DNA from: Cyrtodaria siliqua
Taxonomy: Eukaryota; Mollusca; Bivalvia; Adapedonta; Hiatellidae
Direction of reading: 5' to 3'
DNA length: 64,000 nt
Assembly: GCA_037043455.1 (NCBI GenBank)
Contig: JAWPHD010000088.1
Coordinates: 186,001-250,000, forward strand
The translations under genes were made by a program, and so were the position numbers. Below, in pieces: positions 46,401 through 57,322 of this stretch. The notes under the pieces are model-generated. The model made no database searches, was not told the DNA's origin, and was given only the letters and a program-made list of their open reading frames with translations. Numbering within the stretch: position 1 is the stretch's first letter; the number at the start of each line of letters is the position of its first letter.

Positions 46401-46745
46401 AAGTTTCATTTTTCTTGAGTTACAATTTTTACTAAGCAGCCACAGTTTTTCGCGTTTACACGATTCGTCCCATAGATCTTGTAGTTCAGTGTTCCAATAT
46501 GGCTTTGCTTTGGCCTTGTGCGGCTTTAAAATGATATTCGATGACTTTTTCACCTTTAGCTTCGATTTAATTTCTCTACTGATTAAATTCAAAAACTCTT
46601 TATATGCTGATTTTATATCATTTTCGCTGTGCAGGTCACTCTCAATTCGGGTTATGGTGATTGCAATTTGTTCAACTGAATCTGCACAATTTAAGAACGA
46701 AGCTGGTATATCATTTACCATGTATTTATTCTTACATGCTAACTT
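43471..46745 (-). mobile_element. 5'-truncated LINE inserted in copy B
   Basis: The insertion limits come from copy A, where the same AT-rich site near 26220-26270 is uninterrupted. The minus-strand 3' end has CACTATAATAAACTATT followed by two or three AAAGTCT units. The 3' untranslated part is about 620 bp. The copy starts in the linker between endonuclease and reverse transcriptase. Confidence 0.85.
44090..46745 (-). pseudogene. LINE reverse transcriptase with two frameshifts and two stops
   Basis: Relative of the frame at 37352-40183. The linker (AKPYWNTELQDLW), PLNYRPIALLS, QNGFRKNRSCLDHIYTL and motif A VDYKRAFDT are read from 46745 to about 45550. There a short deletion of about ten codons shifts the frame. 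The next part (45546-45061) has GVKQGCVLSPTLF and an intact catalytic LLYADD. A one-base deletion near 45100 shifts the frame again. From 45095 to the final TGA at 44090-44092 one frame is kept except for TAA at 44870-44872 and TGA at 44438-44440; it includes a C-x2-C ... H-x4-C knuckle near 44290-44340. The gene is dead but keeps the box that its relative has lost. Confidence 0.8.
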
Positions 46746-47229
46746 ATATATATTATTATTTTATATTTATTTGTATGGTCCCAGAACGCAGTTATACTCA
46801 CTATTATATTGAAAGTAAATACTGAATATACATGTGCGGTGTGTTACGATCTGTAGTATTTGAAAACAGACATATTAAACAGTTCCCTGAAAATATATAA
46901 CGATGATAAATACTATATTCATAGAATTATTGTTTTCAGCAGTTTAAATCTACTATATTCTGCGAATATTGCTACTTTGAAAATTTGAATAGGTCTGTTT
47001 TCATCAAATAGCATGTTTTGTTTGTTTTAATATTATTATTTTTTTAATTTATGATTTCGGAATATGTCTTACACACTGTTGAATCCTGTAATTTAACAAC
47101 AAGTTGTTTGGTTCACAGGCGACAGTATCGATGAACAAAACCACTTGTTTTAATGGTGCAAGAAAATATTAATATATTATACCATTACTATTATAACATG
47201 TGTGTTGTAACATATGCTTATCCTTGTTT

Positions 47230-48310
47230 ATAAATGTTTGATAGTGGATGTCAGCAGGGAACTTGACCTTTGACCTAAAAATCAAACGGATCATCCTCTT
47301 TCCACTGTCCACCAATGAAGTTTCATGAAATTTGCTTAAGGTAAAAGGAAAAACTGTGTGGGCAAGACTTTTCATTTTCAGGTCATGGTAACGGACCTTT
47401 CAACTACTGACTTCAAAATAAACAGGGATTATCATTTCACCAAAGGCAGTCAAAGTATGACGTTTTATGAAATTAGCTTTAGAGAAAGTAAAAAAGAGTT
47501 TCATTGCGGACACGATTTTTCATTATCAAGTCACTGTGACGTTGACCTTGGATTTACTGACCTCATTATTAATAGGGATCATACTCTTACCAAAGGCAGT
47601 CAACCCATGACGTTTGAATATATTTACTTCAGGGAAAATAGAGTTACGGTGTGGACAATGGTTTTCATGATCGGATCAGTGACCTTGACATTTGATCTCG
47701 AACTAAATAGGGGTCATTCTCTCACCAAATGCATTCATGATACATGTATTTGCTTCAGTAAATAAGGAGTTACATTGTGGCCAAGGTATTAGGGTTATAT
47801 TGTCCTTTGACACGTTAACCTCAAAATCATCAAACGATGCAATAGTCTTATAACAGGCAGTCAACTCATGGCGTTTCAACAGACTTCCTCAGGCAAACAT
47901 AAGTTACAGTGCGGACAATGCGTTTCATTATCCGGTCAGTGACCTTGACCGTTGACCCACTCACAATCAAAAGGATCACCCTCTCGCCAGAAGCAATCAT
48001 CCATTAAGTTCATGATATTTGCTTTAGGGAAAGTGGACTTACAGTTTACAACATTTTACATTATCATGTTACGGGGACAATGACCTTTGACCTAATGACA
48101 TCAAAATCAAAAGGCATCATTCTCTCACCAAATGCACTCAAACCATGAATTTTGATGAGATTTGCTTCTGGGGAAGTGGACAGTGCAGACAAGGTTTTTC
48201 ATGATCATTATTGGGTCACGGCGCCAATGACCTTCAATATTTGATATGCACATACTGATGCTTCTTAAAAGTTTCGTAAAAATCCAACAAGTAGCGCAGA
48301 CAAGATTTGT
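47230..48310. repeat. ~145-bp tandem array with TGACC half-sites inside copy B
   Basis: Six or seven units share TTTTCATTATCAGGTCA-like, TGACCTTGACC/TTTGACCT and CTCACCAAAGGCAGTCAA-like blocks. Copy A has only about two such units (25440-25700). The open frame of 135 codons at 47358-47765 is a by-product. Confidence 0.75.
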
Positions 48311-48594
48311 GACGGACGAACGGAAAGGCCAAATATAATCTGTCTCACCTACCACTTTGTGGTGGAAGACATATTTATAAAGACAATATTTTAGTTCATA
48401 TGTATACTTTATTAAGCAAATAATTAAGCGAACATAAACTTCAGCATTGACTCTGGCCAGTGGTGTACATGGTGTCTTCTTCCACATGACATGCAGCCTG
48501 AAAGAAAATAAAAAGTAAAAATAAGTCAATTTGTATCAGGTGTTGCGAGGGGGAGCTAGGGCATGTTTAGGGGAATGGGACAGTTTTAAATTTA

Positions 48595-48895
48595 ATTATT
48601 GTTTAACGCCTCATCAACACGTTGTTTAGGTTATTTCGAGCCGACCCAAAGAGAGGAGGGAAAATAAATAGGCATCTAGGAACCCTGCCCAACGCTTACT
48701 ACCAATTAGATACCTATGGTTCTTTAACGTGCTTGGAGGACAGACTCCGATACACAGGACCACCCGGTTTACGTTCCCATCAGACGAACGAGGCTAGCAG
48801 GACACATCGAAGTAACCCAGTGGCGCCAGTAAGACACTGGATTCAAAGCCGACATGCTATAGACGTCCCTTGACCAAAACTGAGTCAATGGCACA
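48595..48895 (-). mobile_element. SINE-like element inside copy B
   Basis: Inverse counterpart of 24795-25105, with the GTTTAACGCCTCATCAACAC tail at its left end. Short open frames on both strands are not genes. Confidence 0.5.
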
Positions 48896-49401
48896 TCAAA
48901 TAAGGGGTCAATACATATTATATTGTGTATCCTACGAGTATATGATTGACCTGACATGATTACAGAACAGTTCTAACGTATTTTTCACCCAACAGTACTA
49001 CGGCAAGAATCTATTATAAGGAAAGTTAAATCCGACAGAGGGTGCAATGCTCTATTAGCCATTTTCACTAGAAGGGGAATAAAATACAACTCTTGCCAAA
49101 AATCTAAAATTGTTAAATTTTACACGTTTTGTTCATGGGATATTTTACTTTAATGACTTAGTAAGGTCATTTTACATGGGGAGAAAACATTAATATACAA
49201 CTATTTATTTTCTATTTCAAAACCTGGTGATGCCGCTAGTTTTAGAAATAAAACACGATTAAATAGGGCAGTTGAGAAGACATTTTTGTAGATGTGTGGT
49301 CTGTTCTGATGTGAAAATGTGTAAAGAAAATTTGCTCTGTGTCCCTTTAATAAATTGGGGACCCATCACATAGACCATAATCATATTGTAATTAGTTGAT
49401 G

Positions 49402-49697
49402 TTAAAGGGACACACGGCAATCTTTAAGTATTTATCAAGCATTAACATTAGCATCTCCATTTGTTAACCTATTAACATTTTAAATTTAACCTGATTGCAT
49501 TAAAAATTAAATAAAAGTGTTTCATTTTGTCTTCGTTATTCTATCAAATACTTAACTATATTATAGGTGCATTATTATCAAGAGTTCTGAACTATTCTAA
49601 TAAATAATATTAATGATACACAAATGCAAACTATGCAGAAAAATTGACCGAACTCCAGAAGTTTTAAAAAAATAAAGATTGCCTAGTGTCCCTTTAA
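49402..49697. mobile_element. TTAA-type MITE inside copy B
   Basis: TTAAAGGGACACACGGCAAT on the left and GATTGCCTAGTGTCCCTTTAA-like sequence on the right bound 296 bp. It is the counterpart of 24002-24279. Confidence 0.7.
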
Positions 49698-50925
49698 CAC
49701 AACTTGTTTTCGCATGTATCCAGTACATGTAATTTACACGAGCTCATATGACAAGCACGCTGCTTTATCACGGAAAACATTTTTTAAAGGGCTCCAACCA
49801 CAAAATGATCCACTGGCATTTAACTCGGCTTGACATTCTGAAGTCGTCAGTACCAATTCACTTAGAGCTGCTCAAGGGCACGATTCATATTTGAGGCCTC
49901 TCTGAAAAACAACATCAATCCAATGTCAATGATCAAACAGACATAGTTTATCCTTTGTTATACATAATGTAACATATTTAAAAAGGAAAACTCAAAATTC
50001 TGCTTACTGTCCTGGATATATACGTACACATATGTGTATGTAGATCTATGTTAATGTACATAAATATGAATCTGACCTGTCAATGGCTATTTACATTGTT
50101 TCAATGGTAGTTGTATCGGGTTATGTATTCACGAATGTGCGAGGAAATGGGGATAACATAAAGATAAAGAGAAAACGCTAACAATTTACATTCATGCATC
50201 TGAGGGGTGGGGGTGGAGGGGGTTTCTAGTTTCCTTACCCCCTCCTTGTTTTCGGTATTCAAGCTCCATTTACCCACCCCCATCTCCCCACCCCTATCTA
50301 CCGTACTTGGGTGGGCGGGGGTGCGGGGGACATTAATAGCATTTCTACTAGTAATTGTTTTATTCCACGAAACGTTCTACCGTTTACAATACATCCAGTT
50401 ACTGGAAAGATCGGAGTACACGAAAGATATGAACTTTCTATTATACAGTTTACGCCACTTTTTTAGGCACTATATTTGGCTAATGTCTAAATATGTACGA
50501 TCTAAAAGTGGTGTGTACTGTTCATTAACAAACACATTTTAATGACAAAACAAATACCTTGATAATGGACCTCTAGCAGCAGACAGTAATCCCAAATCCA
50601 ATTTGCACCATGTCAATTTCACGTGTCAAGTTATGTCACGATGACCTGTCAACAACACTGCACCGGGTTGACACATAATGGGACGTTATTTCGTCCGGTA
50701 AGGTATTCGTTTTTACATAATCTACGGTATGAAACACTGTACGCGTGTTGTTAGACTCCATAGGTACCCGTAGTGTTCCCCGGCGTAGCGCGCCCAATTT
50801 CGGGTGTAAAAAAATGGCGTCTGTTTTAATTGAAAATTCGTAAAATAGTCCGTAAAATAGTCCATGTTCGCGGAGTTAAAATGCGAACAGAACTGATAAG
50901 TTATAGGTCAGTGGCGTTCCTACTG

Positions 50926-52062
50926 AATATATGCAGGGAAATGCCATTGTACAGATAAGAGAATCAGGCACTTCTAAAAACACCATGAGAGAAGTAAAAA
51001 TCAAATAGACAAGCAAAATATGTTCCAATTAAAATTATGAATTATTAATATTACATGGCGATCTTGACATTGGGGAATTATTAAAAATGAAAACAATGAA
51101 TGTATATTAATACCTATATATACGCATATAAACATGTCAATATTCCCGATCACCCGTGAAGTTTTCTTAAACATACGCTTGAGCAGTAAAATACAATACA
51201 AATCTCTTATTACTCTGTTTTAAAACACACTTTTAGATATGTGAATTTCTCTCTCATAACATTAGATATAATAACCATGATAACATACACTGTTCTTAGA
51301 TAAAATGTTTAGTAATATAACTAACATAAATAAACATGTACACTGTAGAACTTAAATAAAAAGAAACAAACAAATAATATAAAAATGTTTACCTGTGAAA
51401 TGTAAGTCGTTTCATCTCTTTTAAATCCATCTTCTACTGACTGTATCAATACGTTTTTCAAAGTGTCAAAACGCCCACTAATACACTAAACCACCAGATG
51501 CTAAACCAGATGCACCAGCTGTAATTTAGACAACGGGTGGACGAGTCTATTTTGCCAATAAGGGGTGATACGTTATCTGTCACTATGAAGAGTTGGTTTA
51601 ATTGAATCAGTATTTTAATTACAATAATTCCAGTTTGTGAATTACAAGAAATCAATAGTGTAAATTTCATAAGATTAAACAAATGACTTTGTTGGAAATT
51701 ATTGTCACAATGACAAAAGAGTAATATAGAAAAATCTTTAAAAAATCCTAAATGCCTATAGCGAAAATGGTATCTTCCAGAAATTATAATTTGGATTTGA
51801 GTGCATACCATAGTTGAATTTTAGCTGTGTTTCGAGCCTTATGGAAGAAATATATTATTTGCGATGTATTATTTCCACGGATTTAAAGAAATTGAAGGTG
51901 AGAATGAATATTTATTATTTTTTAAGTTGCTAATATATAAAAAAAAAAGAGAATATTAAATAATACAGCAGGTGCTTGTTTTTAAACTAATAAACCAACG
52001 ATTTATCGTGTCGTTATGTTTTATAGAGTATACATTTGCAAAATATAGCAGTGGCATTTCAG

Positions 52063-52108
<46 letters not shown>

Positions 52109-52145
52109 TTGGATTAAAAGTTTCTTTAATATAATACCGCATACA

Positions 52146-52189
<44 letters not shown>

Positions 52190-52192
52190 CTG

Positions 52193-52251
<59 letters not shown>

Positions 52252-52605
52252 ATGGGATAATGCAGGGTCCTTATTTATAAGGACTCTGGATAATGTGAAA
52301 TATCGAGTTTTATTTTTCACTGCCAGTTGCAATGTAAAAACAACTTTATTTAAAGGGAAAAAAACTGTTAATTTTAAATATCTAACTTTAACTTTGAAAT
52401 GTCCTAACTAAGACAATGAGTGGTAGTTTTTGAAAATCGGTCAAGTGCATCGTAGTATTGTTAAGATATATATCGTTGTTTTGACATACACAGACATACG
52501 GATAAGGGATGCACGGGCGGATTCATTCGTATGCGAATTAAAATATGAAGTACTACATATACCGCGCAGCTAGAATTTGACAAATTGAAATAAACCATAC
52601 ATTAA
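50926..52605. other. Non-coding stretch with microsatellites
   Basis: No gene is recognised; open frames of up to 117 codons (51458-51811, minus) carry no known motif. (AT)n is at 52063-52105, (TGTC)n at 52146-52226 and (CT)n at 52225-52250. Confidence 0.5.
52063..52250. repeat. Microsatellites (AT)n, (TGTC)n, (CT)n
   Basis: Three simple repeats follow each other with a short unique gap. Cys/Val/Ser- and Asp/Arg/Gln-rich open frames on the two strands are by-products. Confidence 0.95.
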
Positions 52606-53040
52606 GTAATAGATAGAGTATGGTTTCATTGAGTTGGTTCATTTAAACATCGAGATGGGCGTATTTCAGTTATTCTAACTGTTATTTTCACTGTTATTCT
52701 CACAGTTATTCTGACAGGTCTCACAGTTATTCTGAGCCCATCGAGAATTGTCTGTGACCATGCTATATTTGTAGCATGGTCACAGACAATTCTCTTTGTT
52801 CAGACACAGGTGTAAATCGTTTAATTGAACATAAGACCTGTCATAATAACTGTGAGACCTGTGACAGGCTGTCAGAATAACTGTGAGAATAACAGAGAAA
52901 ATAACAGTTAGAGTAACTGAAATAGAGCTGAAATGGACATGCTACAAAAACAAATAGAGTATGGTTTCATCTCGTTGGTTAATTTAAACACCTCGATGTT
53001 TAAATGAACCAACTCAATGAAACCATACTCTATCTATTAC
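52606..53040. mobile_element. Nested foldback element with perfect 49-bp terminal inverted repeats
   Basis: Bases 52606-52654 (GTAATAGATAGAGTATGG and onward) are an exact inverse complement of 52992-53040. Inside them, ~70-bp arms rich in AACTGTTATT/CAGTTATTCT (52667-52735 and 52852-52923) pair imperfectly. At the core, 52743-52765 and 52772-52794 form a perfect 23-bp stem around TATTTG. A direct copy of part of the terminus at 52949-52976 adds a second hairpin at the right end. There is no coding capacity. No clear target duplication was found. Confidence 0.85.
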
Positions 53041-55723
53041 ATAGCCACATAGGACATTATTCTAAAAAAAAAATAAAAAAAAATGAAAGTTTAAAACTAG
53101 ACAATATTATTAAATTTCAGATTGTTACGTGCTGTTCGATGTAACATGACTTTGAATAAACGCAGACTTACTGTTATATTTAACAGTTTGCATTATACAC
53201 TATTATAGATAAACTTCACGCAAATAAACGCAAGGTAGTAATTCAGGATTTGTATGTTTTTAGAATTGTTCAAATGCATTATTTCTGTATTAAATTGATA
53301 AAAGTAAACTAAATAAGCCATAGACCACTAAAAGAATTTACACTGAACATTTAAAATAAAAGACCCGAGAAGCTATATCTATCCCAACTATGGTTACGCG
53401 CTAGAGCTAGCAATTTTAAACTTGGCTGTAAAAAAAATCGTAAAAATCGTAAAAATGCGTTCTAAAAAGCTTAATCTTCCGTGTATTCCAGTCGTAATTG
53501 TGGGGCAATAAAATAAGAAATACCAATAAATTCAGCAGGTGTTCACAACCTATGGGAAAAAAAAAATGCCACAACGAACATGCGGTCCCGTCAGATATAG
53601 AGAATTTGGCTTTAAAATTAACCTTTATTTGACAAGCTGTCAATAAATTAACTTCATTAGTACATAATACAGATATTAGATTCTATTACATACGTTATAA
53701 TTTACTGAATAAAGTGTTTATGGTGAATTTAAAAACAGAATTTGATCCTATTTATTACTTTGAAGTTAAATTTAAAAATGATTTGTTTTTTTTGTTGAAT
53801 TTTTATGCAGTTGCTTTTTATTTAAAGAGAAAACAAAACAAAAGCTTTAATATCCCTACACTGTTGAAAATTGAAATCACTTTTATCAGATGTATACTCG
53901 GTAGACTGCATCACGTTATCGTATGTTAATTCCGTTAGCTAAGCCAATTAAAGGGAAGCAACTCGGTATTCATGAACTACTTTCAAGGGGAGTAAATCTA
54001 GTCAGCCGTAGACGCGCACCTGTTAGTCTCGATAATTATCGGTGCATGATATCGCTTCTTCTAAAGGTCATTTAGTTTCACACTTTTCCGTTTCGACGAA
54101 TTAATTGATTTACTGCTGCTTAAAAAGCCCATCAACGTTTGGTTTTTTAACTCGCTAATTATTTTGTTTTCATCCTAAAACGGGCTGAAATTTTTCCGAA
54201 CCATGAAGATTTTTTACATATTTCCGTTTCTGTTTGTTACTATTAGACTACATCTTCCAACGTTGTATAAAACAGACTGTTTAAGATCCTGTCGTGATGG
54301 AGTTTATGTTGTTTTCAGTTGGGAATGTTTGTTTTTAGCTGAGAGGGAAAATGGAATTTTTCATATCACGGCCTTTCCCACTTAATTCCAAGTCCGCGAC
54401 GGTTATGAAAACGATGTTTTTTTAGTTCAGCGGTTTGTTTATTTATTAAACTGACATGGTACTGCCCTGAAGTAATTTTACTAATACTTTATTAATGTTT
54501 TGTATGCAATTGTCGTTTAGCGAGTACCGTCTAAATCCACTAAAAGCCAAGCGTACACGTTTGAACATATCCTGTACTATAATCCTCAATGATGACCCGT
54601 TACGTAGTTTTGAGAGAGCCGTACCTTGTTTTTTATATGCACCCTGTTGCAACATTCACTATGTTTAATGATTGGAAACACTTCATAGCGACTAGTCAAG
54701 CTTCGCTATAGTATTACACAAACCACTTCCAGCCAAGGGTAAACGTTTGTACATAGGGCTGGTACAACTTCGTAACTAGGCTGTACTATGTCAATTGTTT
54801 ATTGTTTAAAACTCGTCAATGATTACATATGAAAGATGACATTTCCCATTTGACATGCCTCCCGTCACAGTGTCATGCGTCCTCACCAATTATGGCATTT
54901 GTAATTAGCAGTACCTTAGCCCAGTGCCATCATTGAGAGGGTGTAAAGCATATCGACAATACCGATATATCGAACGAAAAATATCGGCGATATATCGACT
55001 GAACTGGTTACGGTCGTACTTGCTTCAGCATTTTTTAACGGCTTGTAACATTTCAAATTCATACTGAAATTCAATACCATATTTTTCACGGAAGAAACAT
55101 GGTAATTTGCTTGATCGGTTCTACCTATCACTAACATTTATAGTTATTAATTTGCCAAAATCAAATACTGAATAACCCTTTCTACATAAATGTATTTGCT
55201 TCAGTCAGCACAGCAAACAGCAATCTCTGTATACACCTGCTAAACATGTTTTAGACAAACCGACTTCACAGCGCATCTCTGGTTTAAATGAAAGTTTTCT
55301 CAAGAAAACCCAAAAACAAAACGGCATTTATTTTTGTTTTTGGTTTGTTTGAATCGATGTCTGAAGAAATGTATCGATATCGATCATCTGAAAATAATCG
55401 ATGATAATCGATATTGTTTTTATCAATGACAGCCGCATACAGTATAGAGTGAAATCCGACGTTGGCATGCTGTTCAATTGTGGGTCTAATGATATAAGCT
55501 AGCACTGTCGGCCAATTCTTATGGCAGTAGACTGTAGCTGTGAGGACTTGTTTTTCCAACTCTTTGGCGAGTTTTATGTATGCACCGGTGGCATTTCAGG
55601 TTTAGTCAATTGAATATAAGCAGGCATTGTGCACGGTCTTCAGAATTCTTGCCGGAATACTGTAACAGATAGCACTGTTTACATAAAAGTGCATTTCAGC
55701 CTTTGAAGAAAACTGGGAAATAT
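53041..55723. other. Non-coding stretch
   Basis: A ~85-bp block at 53267-53350 repeats 35665-35770. ATCGATATCG-rich stretches near 54950-55010 and 55370-55420 may be the ends of a degenerate element. A 60-codon ATG frame at 54203-54385 with a hydrophobic start is not recognised. Confidence 0.4.
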
Positions 55724-56232
55724 TAGTGACGGACAATCGGTTGAAATTTGCAATCGGTTGGATGTAGCCGATCGATCATCGGTTATAATCGGTTAGTCAA
55801 TTTGAAAGTATAACATGTGTATGGTTATCTAAGTTTGAGGTCGATGTAACTGATCGATCATCGGTTATAATCTGTTAGTCAATTTGAAAGTATAACATGT
55901 GTATGGTTATCTAAGTTTGAGGACTTGAGCTTAGAATAATTTCTGATTAAGTATGTATTCTTTCTGGTCTTGTTTCTTATGCCAGTCATTTTAATCAGCA
56001 AAATAATTATAATTGATATAAATGTGTTTATTTGTGTATATGCTTATTTTCACAAATATATTAATAATTTCCTTGCTGTTGTCTTCTGGACTATGTTATT
56101 TCTATTTAAAAGTTAACTAAAGTGCATTTTTACATGTAACCGATGATAGATTATACTTTCATAATCGATCATCATAATCTGATGCCCGACTAACCAATGA
56201 TCGGTTACAATCGATTAATCGGTTAATCACTA
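55724..56232. mobile_element. hAT-like MITE with 8-bp target duplication
   Basis: The element runs from TAGTGA to TCACTA and is flanked by GGAAATAT at 55716-55723 and 56233-56240. Its ends are rich in ATCGGTT/AACCGAT. An ~81-bp internal tandem duplication (55761-55841 and 55842-55922) carries GATCGATCATCGGTTATAAT. An 8-bp duplication and YAGTG-type ends are hAT features. No transposase is present. Confidence 0.75.
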
Positions 56233-56414
56233 GGAAATATGCCTACCCTATGAGATTCCTATGGTTCTTAACATACCGGTATGCTCCGAGAAACGATTAA
56301 ATTACATGGAACAGCCCCTTCTGTTTCCCCACAGAAATGGCAAAGGAAGATTTTCACCTGCAAGGAATGCATGCACATACCTCTCACAGCGACATAAGGG
56401 ATTCAAATTATCAA

Positions 56415-57322
56415 GAAGTAGTCGCTACAAACTTGTATTTTGAAAATTATTTTTAGCCGTGGCGGCCATCTTGAACTTCCGGCCGACCTGAAATTTTGCT
56501 AGGATCAATTAGACACCGAGAGCAACATTCCTGTGAAGTTTCATGAAAATGCGTCAAGTAGTTTCAGAGGAGTAGTCGCTACAAGTTTTCATTATATAAC
56601 TCTATGTAAACAAAGATGGCCGCTGGCAGCCATGTTTAACGTCTAATCAAAACGATTTTCGACAAGGACCAACATCATGTCATGCTGATCATTTTAGAAA
56701 AAGTCCCATATCAATATCACTTAAGAGTTTTCAGGAGTAGTTGCTACAAACTTGTTTTTTAAAAACCTATTTTTAGATTTGGCGGCCATCTTGGATTTCA
56801 CATCAACATGCATTTTTGCTAGGATCAACTAGACTTCATGGGCAACATTTCTGTAAAGTTTCATGGAAATCCATTCAGTAGTTTCAGAGGAGTAGTCGCT
56901 TCAAAAAAAGATTACAGACGGACAGACAGACGGACGTACACAAAATCAGGCTTTGTGCGACTCAAAACTTGTTTCTGTTTTTTGTGTGTACATTCGTACC
57001 TTGTGTGACTGATTTTTACATTTTGTGTGTCGTTTTTACCATTTGGACACATTTTAGTCACACAAGCTCCCCTCCCCTTGTGTGACTGCAATTTGTTATT
57101 GTTCCGACCATATATGGTAATGGCAGCCATCTTGGATGTAGCGCTGACCTAATTTTAACAATTCTAAAATGCATTCATCTAAGGATCATTCATGTGCATT
57201 TTGGTCAAATTTAGCCAAGCGGTTTCAGAGGAGAAGTCGTTTGAAGAAAAGTTAACTGACGGACGGACGACGGACACCACACCATCCCATAAGCTCTGCT
57301 GACCCTTGGACAGTAGAGCTAA
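56415..57322. mobile_element. Pearl/Helentron-like element with ~160-bp units
   Basis: Units are marked by GAGGAGTAGTCGCT-like motifs at 56418, 56572, 56737 and 56892 and by GGCGGCCATCTTG. The right end has GACGGACGGACGACGGACAC, CATCCCATAAGCTCTGCTGA and a degenerate hairpin ending AGTAGAGCTAA, as in the element at 58862-61095. The left edge is not certain. Confidence 0.6.

Larger units (their letters stand above)
41489..50925 (-). mobile_element. Large DNA element, copy B (inverse of copy A, TSD aat)
   Basis: The ends are CAGTAGGAACGCCA at 41489 and its inverse complement ending at 50925, flanked by aat on both sides (41486-41488 and 50926-50928). Read on the minus strand it follows copy A from end to end. 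Differences are a 3.3-kb LINE at 43471-46745 and a longer ~145-bp tandem array (47230-48310). About 6.2 kb remain without the LINE. The different flanking triplets argue for two independent insertions and not one inverted duplication. Confidence 0.85.

Noticed and set aside
47358..47765. 135-codon frame
   Set aside because: Lies in the ~145-bp tandem array of element B and follows the repeat.
48622..48957. Overlapping frames on both strands
   Set aside because: Within the SINE-like element of copy B.
52126..52411. Cys/Val/Ser-rich and Asp/Arg/Gln-rich open frames
   Set aside because: Products of (TGTC)n and (CT)n repeats.
54203..54385. 60-codon frame with a signal-peptide-like start
   Set aside because: Too short and unsupported; could be an exon, but no splice context was convincing.
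54916..55559. Possible remnant transposase on the minus strand
   Set aside because: The translated frames show no motif that could be tied to a transposase family; only ATCGATATCG-rich ends hint at a mobile element.
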